From Bilabrum cf. latius (taxonomy: Eukaryota; Bigyra: Bicosoecida; Bigyra; Bicosoecida), in contig OZ237763.1 of NCBI GenBank assembly GCA_965178125.1, forward strand, positions 558,001 through 622,000: a stretch of 64,000 bases of DNA. Reading direction: 5' to 3'. The notes beneath the pieces were generated by a model, which ran no database searches, had not been told where the DNA came from, and saw only the letters and a program-made list of their open reading frames with translations. Position numbers and translations under genes: made by a program. Below are positions 57,450 through 64,000 of this stretch, in pieces. Every line of letters begins with the position of its first letter. Within the stretch, counting starts at the first letter, position 1.

Positions 57450-59912
57450 TTACTAAAAAACCACTGCCCCGTCTCCCATCAGCATGCTCGAATCGTTGTC
57501 CAACAACTCGACGCCGTCCAGCCCTATCGCGCCGTCGGCACTGCGATCATGGCCGGCACGACTCGGTACTGCTCGGTGCCGCCTCTACGATCGAAGAGTC
57601 CCTGCAGCTGGCGAGCCATTCATCTTGGATCCGTGGCCACCCGTCATCGGCTCGGCAGCACCCTCGTGAAAAGGCTGAATTTCGAATGATGCAGCCAGAC
57701 GCTTGGCAGCAGACTGCTGCAAAAGTCGGATGACTGATGGCTAGCCGAGCAGATCAGCCAAAGAAGCTGCGATCGCACTTGACATTGCAGTGCGAGCGGG
57801 CTCTGTCAGGACGTCATGGGACCGATGCCCCGAGCAAGCCACGTCGTCTCGCTGCTCACTCCCGCGGTGCTCGCCAGCGGGCAGTTGCTCCGATTCGCCA
57901 ACCCCGAGCCCGCCCTGGGATATCGATTCCGAGTACCGCATGGCCGTCATGGCCGCGGCACCGGCCGCAGCTCCGTAGGCCGCCGCGAACTCCTTGCTCC
58001 ACCTGCCGCTCCGCAGCGACCGGACGTCCTCCGGGCCAAGGGGTGGGAAGGAGGGGGCGAGCGGGGGCTCGCGCGCCGCCCTTCCCTAACCCTAGCCAGA
58101 CCGAATCAAACCGCTAGGATCCACTACCAGAGACACGGCCGGCCGGGTCTTGATGCCGGAGCCACCCCGCACGCTGCCTGTGTACCCCCCTTTCGGCCCC
58201 CCAGTGCCACCAGGCTCTGCCCGTGCCTGTGCCAACCCCTTGTTGCCAGCAGACCCGGACCCGGACCCGGACCCGCCTCGCTCGCTGCTGCTGCTGCCCC
58301 GCGGCGGCTCCGTCCACACGGTGTTGGCGCCCGGCATGCTCTCACCGGGGTCCCGCAGCCCCGCCGGCGCCGCGCCCAGGTTCCGCAGCACGGCCTGCAG
58401 GTCCACGCCCCTGGTGCTGACGAGTGCGGCCACCACGTCATCAAGGAGGCGGTCGTCCGCCTCGCTGGGGCTCCTGTGGGCACCCAGCGCCCTGGCAGCA
58501 GCGTCTTGTTCCCTGGAAGTACCTGACCCGGTACCTACTCGCCTGGGGTCCGTCTCCCCCGAACGGCGGGCCGAAGGTGATGCTGATGCTGATGCTGATG
58601 CTGATGATGATGCTGATGATGATGATGCTGATGATGATACTGATGATAGTGATGATGCTGGTCGACGGCCCGGCCTGTCCGCTCCCCTGCTCGCCCGGAA
58701 GTTGGCAGGTAGTGTCGGGGGCGCGGCGGCGCGAGGCTCTCCGACAACCACATGGTGCCGCGCTCCCGCGCGACCCACGGCCACCGCGGACCCCGCGCCA
58801 TGCGAGGCACCCAAGTAGCGAGGGTGGCGCGAGTTCGACGATCCATCCCCGCCACTGATGCTCGTCACACTGTTTCGCATGCCCGCCCACCCGCCACCAA
58901 AGACCCCGCTGTGCCCCCTCCCGGCACCGGGCCTCATGGACGCTGCGAGCTCCCGCCCCGAGGCGGTGACCAGAAGCGAGGGCGCCACCGGGTCTCGATC
59001 CCCGGGGGTGGCAATCGCAGCCGCAAGCGTACCCCGCCCCATCCCAGGAAGTTTCGCGTCGCTCCTCGTTAGGCCAGCTGCCAGCCGTTGGGCGTAGGCG
59101 TCCAGGGTGTCTGGCCTGGCTGACCCCAGCGTGGGGGCGGGGAGCACAGGGGCTGGGGTCCACAGGTGGGGTGGGGGTCGACGGCGGAACTGATCGAAGG
59201 GATCTGCACCGCCATACGATGCACCCTGCGTTCCAGACAGGACCGGGTCGTACCGGGACATCCCCGTGACCTTGCCATCTCCATCTCCACTGGCAGCGTG
59301 TGCTTGGTCGATGGGCTCTGCTGGTCCCCGCTCGCCGCTTGACATATCAGGGGATTGATACGCCCCATCAGACTACGGAGATTCGGAACGGGCAGGCGGG
59401 TGGGCTGAACTGGGACCCTCCCTTCCCTCGGGTGAAGAATCGCCACTGCCAGTGGCAGGCGCGTCAACGGCGGGATCGGTGCCGCCAAACTCTTTTTCTG
59501 CTTTGGAGTCAGCTTCCCTCCGCCGCTGTTTTCTTCGCAGATGGGCGCGCTGGATTGCTCGGGCGATTCGAGCACCAGCTACAGTGGCCTCGCTAGCATC
59601 TGTCCATCTCATGTCAGCCACTGTCACTACGTTGCCGCCGGTTGGCGTGCTGTGTGTAGCTGTGTCTTGCGGCCCAGACTCTTGCTCCACTCTCAAGCGG
59701 ATACTTGTAAGCATAGACGCATCGATGAGCTTGGAAGACGAGCCCAGGCGGTGGAGCATGCTTTCTTTGTCTGCCTTGAGCGATGCCTGGCTGTCATGAG
59801 GAGAGCTCCTCTCATCCTTGCGGTTTCTTGATGGAGAGGGCTCCTCCACTTCAAATTCATCGTCTTCATAGTCATCAACTGCATCATTATAGCCACCCTG
59901 AGTACTCTGCAT
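57450..59912 (-). CDS. large disordered protein, hypothetical
   Basis: 820 residues from ATG 59910-59912 to TAA 57450-57452 in one frame, with about six TAG codons (59373, 58092, 58086, 57741, one near 57588, and the penultimate codon at 57453). The N terminus is acidic (VDDYEDDEFEVEEPSPS). A basic helix containing IARAIQRAHLRRKQRRREAD could be an IQ-like calmodulin site. A helical block LLDDVVAALVSTRGVDLQAV then LRNLGAAP lies near 58390-58460. The rest is Ser/Gly/Pro-rich, with a Ser/Ala run encoded by a GAT/GCT microsatellite near 58578-58640. The C-terminal part SSAIAASLADLLG-TAG-PSVIRLL continues smoothly through TAG. Coding-like sequence extends upstream of the ATG (SRDFLSHLRNVGV), so an additional 5' exon is possible. 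Function unknown. Confidence 0.6.
58578..58640. repeat. GATGCT/GATGAT microsatellite
   Basis: A run of gatgct and gatgat trinucleotides; on the minus strand it encodes the Ser/Ala run of the disordered protein. Confidence 0.9.
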
Positions 59913-59964
59913 GACGCCAACGTTTCGCAAATGAGAAAGGAAGTCCCGCGATTCGAATCTCGAT

Positions 59965-59994
59965 CACGAACGTTCGGTATCTCGAACGTTCGTG
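59965..59994. promoter_or_regulatory. 12-bp inverted repeat with nested palindromes between divergent genes
   Basis: cacgaacgttcg (59965-59976), spacer gtatct, then cgaacgttcgtg (59983-59994). The arms are exact reverse complements, and each contains the palindrome cgaacgttcg. It lies in the 144-bp gap between the start codons of the genes at 57450-59912 (-) and 60057 (+), so it is a good candidate dimeric transcription-factor site serving one or both. Inference from position and symmetry. Confidence 0.6.
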
Positions 59995-60056
59995 AAGTTC
60001 CACCGAATCTGGGAAGAATTGGGAGCGGGGGGCAATCGATCACTTCTTGCTAAAAA

Positions 60057-63000
60057 ATGGCGGCCGCGTTTGTGGAGCCAGTTAAGAGCAAGCAACACAA
60101 TGTGGAAAGCATGTGGGAATCGTACCTAGACGAGACGACGTCACAACTGAGTGTTGCCAGACCCCGCGTCGAAGTGTGTCTGGAGCGGGCCGGTGTCACC
60201 GTGTCCACCACGAAGGCATCCCAGTCTCCCGACGGCCTGCTAGCGTTCGCCGGCAGGGCCCTTACGTGTGGAATGATTGGCTCGAGCAAATCTTTCTCCT
60301 TCCCAGCGGTAGCTCCTACCACGAGTGAGTTGCCGGGGCCTGGTGCGACCTGACGTGTGGGCCATCGCCCATTACCGCACTTTTTCATTGCCGCACTTTG
60401 CTGAACACAAGGCCACCCATTCGATGCTTGCCTGCAGTGCTGGCCATACTTGTTATATGTAACATAATTAAAATGCTAAATACCGCTGACAGCCCCGTGT
60501 TCTCGCGCAGTGCGGCTCCGGCCCGGCACGCTGACACTCGTCCTTGCGAACCCTGGCGGTGGCAGCAGCTCCCTTTTACGAATGATAAGTGGAAGGATCC
60601 AACCAACCGAGGGATCAGTCAAGTACAGTGGGGTGTCAACAGCTGGTTTGTCGGGCAAGGGGGTGGATGCTAGAAGGATTGGCGGATACATTGGCCAGTC
60701 TGATGTCCATGAGCCGCTCTTCACTGTACGCGAGACTTTCGAGGTGAGACCGTGTCAGACAATGAATCATTTATTCAATCCTGGCTGGGTTCCTACTGTG
60801 CTGCCTGTCGTCCTTCCACTCTGGGACGCGAATCCATTGCACGCGTGAAGTGCGGTAATGCCGATCTGCCAGCAGTGCCTACATCGCATCAGTAGTGACG
60901 CCAACGAGTGACCTTCCCTTCGACCGCAACGCAGTACGCCGCCAACTCTGCATACGGTGCAGCAACCGGTGCGACGGGCGCCCCGCCCGCGGAGTGCCTG
61001 CTAGCCACCAAGAAAGCCCAGGCCATGGTAGACCTGCTCGGGCTCGGCCCCTGTGCCGACACTGTGGTGGGCAGCGCCACTGTGCGCGGCATCAGCGGGG
61101 GATAGAAGAGGCGCACCTCCATCGGAGAGATCCTGCTGACGGAGCCGAGGGTGCTCTGCGGAGACGAGATCACCGCGGGCCTGGACGCTGCTGTGGCAGA
61201 AGAGGTGGTGCTACGGATGCAGCAGTACGCCCGCCGCACGGATGCCACCGTTGTTCTCTCTCTCAAGCAGGCCACGCCCGAGACGTACAATCTCTTCGAC
61301 GATGTCGTGCTTCTCAGCGATGGGCACGTCATCTACCACGGGCCCAGGGAGGAGCTCGAGGACAACCTCGCGAGGAGGGGCTTCCCCGCACCAGAGGAGG
61401 GCGACTTCGCCGACTGGCTGGCCGCACTCGTCACAGACCCGGCATTGGCGCTACCTCCCACCCACACGGGCGAGGTGCCAACGGGCGAGCAGCTGTCCAA
61501 GCAGTGGTACGCCAGCGACGCGATGCGGGCTTCTGCCCAGCGCAAGGCACCCGGGCGGGCCCCTGCCTGCATGCCGCTCGAGCGGCCGGGGGAGCAGAAA
61601 CACGAGCACGACGACCTCAAGGCGTTCATGGACAGTTCCGAGTACCTGAGGATGCGCTTTGGGGCGGGAGGGCAGTCCGTGTCGAGCTCCCTGTCTCGGT
61701 TCGGGGCGGCGCTCAGCCGCACGTTCCGGCTCGTCTCTCGCAACCCAGAGCTGACCATCGTGCGATTCTGCCAGAGCCTCTTCCTCGGGCTCATCTTCGG
61801 TGGATCCTTCTTTCAGCCTGATGTTGACGACTTCGCACCGCGGATTGGGGTGAGTTTCACGTCTTGCTCGCGCTGCTCCGATTCCCATGACGTGGCGCAA
61901 TCTCGAATGGTACCGCTGCGATTGCTCGCGCACACGTCGCATGCCAGCGCAAGGCACCTGGATTCACTCCCGTCTTTCGACCCTCACCGCCCCGCAGATT
62001 TCTCTTTTTATTGCCATCAGCGTGTCGTTCGGGTCATTCGTGGTGAGGCGTAGACACAGACGGAGAGAGCCCAGCTATGCGTCCTGCTGGCTGTCGCCGA
62101 TCGCCGGCAGCACCGACGTGAATCCGAGTCGTCGAATCGAAAGCCATTTTTGTACGTTCATTGCATCCATCGGATCAAAAAGCACCGCAGGAGGTAGAAG
62201 CTATCATGGCAGGCAGGGCCACGTCATACAAGCTTGCAAGGGCCGGCTTGATGGATGAGTTGAGCTACGTTGGGAGCATATGGCTGGTCAACATTCCCAT
62301 CACGGCGATGACCACACTGGTGTTGTCGCTCTGCGTGTACTTCATGGTCGGCTTCGCGCCCGATGCGGACAGGTTTCTCTTCTTCTGGCTGATCACCGCC
62401 TTCCTCGAATTCGCCATGCAGGGCGTCTTTCGGTCCATCACCTTCGCGACGCCGACCCAGCAGCTGGGCCAGACCATCTCCAGCGCGGTCACAGGCGTGT
62501 TTCTCATGATGGCAGGCTTTCTGGTGACCCGCACCAATATCCGCGACTTCATGCGCTTCATGTTCTACCTGTCTCCGTTCAGCTGGGCCATCCGATCATT
62601 GGCCATCAATGAGTTCTTCGACGAGCGGTACGATGACCCGGTGCAGATCCAGGGCGGACCCATGACACCCCCAGGGAACAACACGCCCGCGGGTACGATG
62701 CCCTCTCCTCCATCTAAGCGCGATGCTTTCCTGGACGTGTTCGACTTCTAGCGCGACCCCAAGGCAGAGTGGCAGTGGAGCGCGATGGCTGTGCTGACTG
62801 CCTACTGGATCCTCTTCGCAGTCGTGCTGTCCACGCTGGCCGTGACCCACTGCAAGTACGACATCGCTCCTGGCACGCAACGTATCCACGACGAGGAGAC
62901 CCGCAAGGAGATGTCTCGCCAGAGGACCATGTCAAGGAGGAGCCCATCGCCCATGCCCATGGAGGGAGGCAGTGCGGCTGCAGCTGCATCCGCGGCTGAC

Positions 63001-64000
63001 ATCCAAGTGCGATCCCGCACCCCGACGCAGGACGTGTCCAAGACGAGCAGCATGGCCAAAGCGGCGTCCAGGTTCGAGCCGGCGGTGCTTTCGTTCTCCA
63101 ACATTACATACTCGGTCAAGGTGCCGGCGGACGGCGCCGCTGCTGCTGGTGCCAAGGAGGCCGCGAGCAGGATGCGGTCGTTCGGAGAGAAACGCAAGGC
63201 CTCGGGGTACCGCGGCGAGGATAGGACCAGCGTGAATAGTGTCGTGAGTTCCGGCCAGGAGGGCGAGGACGTCGATCTGACCCTGCTCCGGGGCATTTCG
63301 GGCGTGGCTCGACCCAGGCGCATGATCTGCCTCATGGGTGCCTCGGGCGCTGGCAAGACAACTCTCATGGACGTGCTGGCGGGCCGCAAGACCTAGGGCA
63401 AGGAGGGTGGCGATGTGTTCGTGAACGGCAAGTCTCTGACCAAGTTGCAGCGCTCAGGGCTCATCGCCTACTGCGAGCAGACGGACGACCACACGGCCAC
63501 GGACACGGTGCGAGAGGCAGTTGACTTCTGCGCACTGCTGCGGCTGGACGCTGACATGGCGCAAGACTACGACGAGCGCGAAGAGTTCGTGGATGAGATT
63601 CTGCGGCTGCTCGAGCTGGACTCGGTGAAGGGGCGGCCCGTGTCAACGCTGGCGCAGGGCGAGCTGAAGCGCCTGACCATCGGCTGCGAGCTGGCGGCCA
63701 ACCCAAGTCTGCTCTTCCTGGACGAGCCCACCACGGGGCTGGACGCCAGGTCGGCGGCCCAGGTCATGCGCGTGCTGCGGAACGTGTCAGACACGGGCCG
63801 CACCGTGGTGTGCACGATTCATCAGCCGAGCTACGACGTGTTCGCGGCCTTCGACGACCTGCTGCTGCTGGCTGAGGGCGGGCGGCAGGTGTACTCTGGG
63901 CCGATCGGTGAGCACTGCAGCGACTTGGTGCGCCACTTGCAGGAGGCCTCGCCCGTGGTGGGAAAGCTGCCCGCCCGCCTGAACCCCGCCACCTGGATGC
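60057..64000 (+). CDS. PDR-type ABCG full transporter (3' partial)
   Basis: Exons 60057-60324, 60511-60743, 60935-61849, 61998-62042 and 62191->64000, all with GT-AG introns (186, 191, 148 and 148 nt) keeping frame; three TAG codons (61103, 62749, 63394). NBD1: [20 protein letters not shown], where the Walker A Lys is Ser. After YAANSAYG come the signature [18 protein letters not shown] and [15 protein letters not shown], with the D-loop retained. The first membrane domain starts [20 protein letters not shown] and includes [14 protein letters not shown] and [19 protein letters not shown], then LDVFDF-TAG-RDPKAEW. NBD2: complete Walker [25 protein letters not shown], then [19 protein letters not shown] and [14 protein letters not shown] with switch His in TIHQPS. 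The order NBD-TMD-NBD(-TMD) and long exporter loops are typical of pleiotropic drug resistance pumps of the plasma membrane. It runs off the window before TMD2. Confidence 0.92.

Noticed and set aside
59940-59965. B-box-like gattcgaatc suggesting a tRNA
   Set aside because: No cloverleaf could be folded around it.
1-64000. Prokaryotic, organellar or CRISPR features
   Set aside because: No Shine-Dalgarno-spaced operons, no CRISPR-like repeat-spacer array, multiple GT-AG introns and eukaryote-specific families; the window is nuclear.

Overview
This is nuclear DNA from a GC-rich microbial eukaryote. Spliceosomal GT-AG introns, a eukaryotic gene set and very long serine/glycine-rich proteins show this; nothing looks prokaryotic. 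I cannot name the lineage. The key to reading it is a variant genetic code. Reading frames of recognisable eukaryotic proteins are interrupted again and again by TAG and essentially never by TAA or TGA. At conserved sites the TAG falls where homologues carry glutamine. The clearest cases are ECH1 (SPVAV-TAG-GTKENL), the ABCG signature (GISGG-TAG-KRR) and the ligand-gated channel (ISATA-TAG-RE). Read with TAG = Gln and TGA (mostly) or TAA as stop, about 40 apparent fragments collapse into roughly 16 coherent genes. All CDS entries below use that code.

Layout. 1-1097: tail of a Gly/Ser-rich protein (+). 1415-2299: TrpG-type glutamine amidotransferase (-). 2578-2955: small membrane protein (-) with a long inverted repeat. 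3392-4927 and 5564-7120: tandem EF-hand paralogues (+), one intron each. 7482-12050: a 1,522-residue protein (+) with an N-terminal kinase fold lacking catalytic motifs, followed by regions resembling histones H2A, H4, H3 and H2B in one chain; this is the most unusual gene here. 12438-13300: decayed 5'-less glycosyltransferase (-). 13301-24826: intronless 3,841-residue TMEM94-like P-type ATPase relative (-). 25644-26288: 4-helix membrane protein (+).

26354-29857: THH1/TOM1-like multispanning protein (-), divergent from an unknown gene at 30027-31160 (+), whose 3' end lies in a 57-bp tandem repeat. 31831-31903: tRNA-Phe(GAA). 33123-33993: Cys-rich one-helix protein (-). 35561-37900: ionotropic glutamate receptor-like protein (+). 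38084-47455: EAG/CNG-type voltage-gated K+ channel with a roughly 2,600-residue disordered tail (-). 47840-48820: ECH1-type dienoyl-CoA isomerase (-). 49132-57255: membrane-anchored, degenerate hybrid histidine kinase (-). 57450-59912: unknown disordered protein (-), the only clear TAA-terminated gene. 60057->64000: PDR/ABCG full transporter (+), running off the window.

The genes are independent eukaryotic units, not an operon. Several encode membrane signalling or transport proteins. Two architectures coexist: very long single-frame genes without introns, and ordinary genes with 62-214-nt introns.
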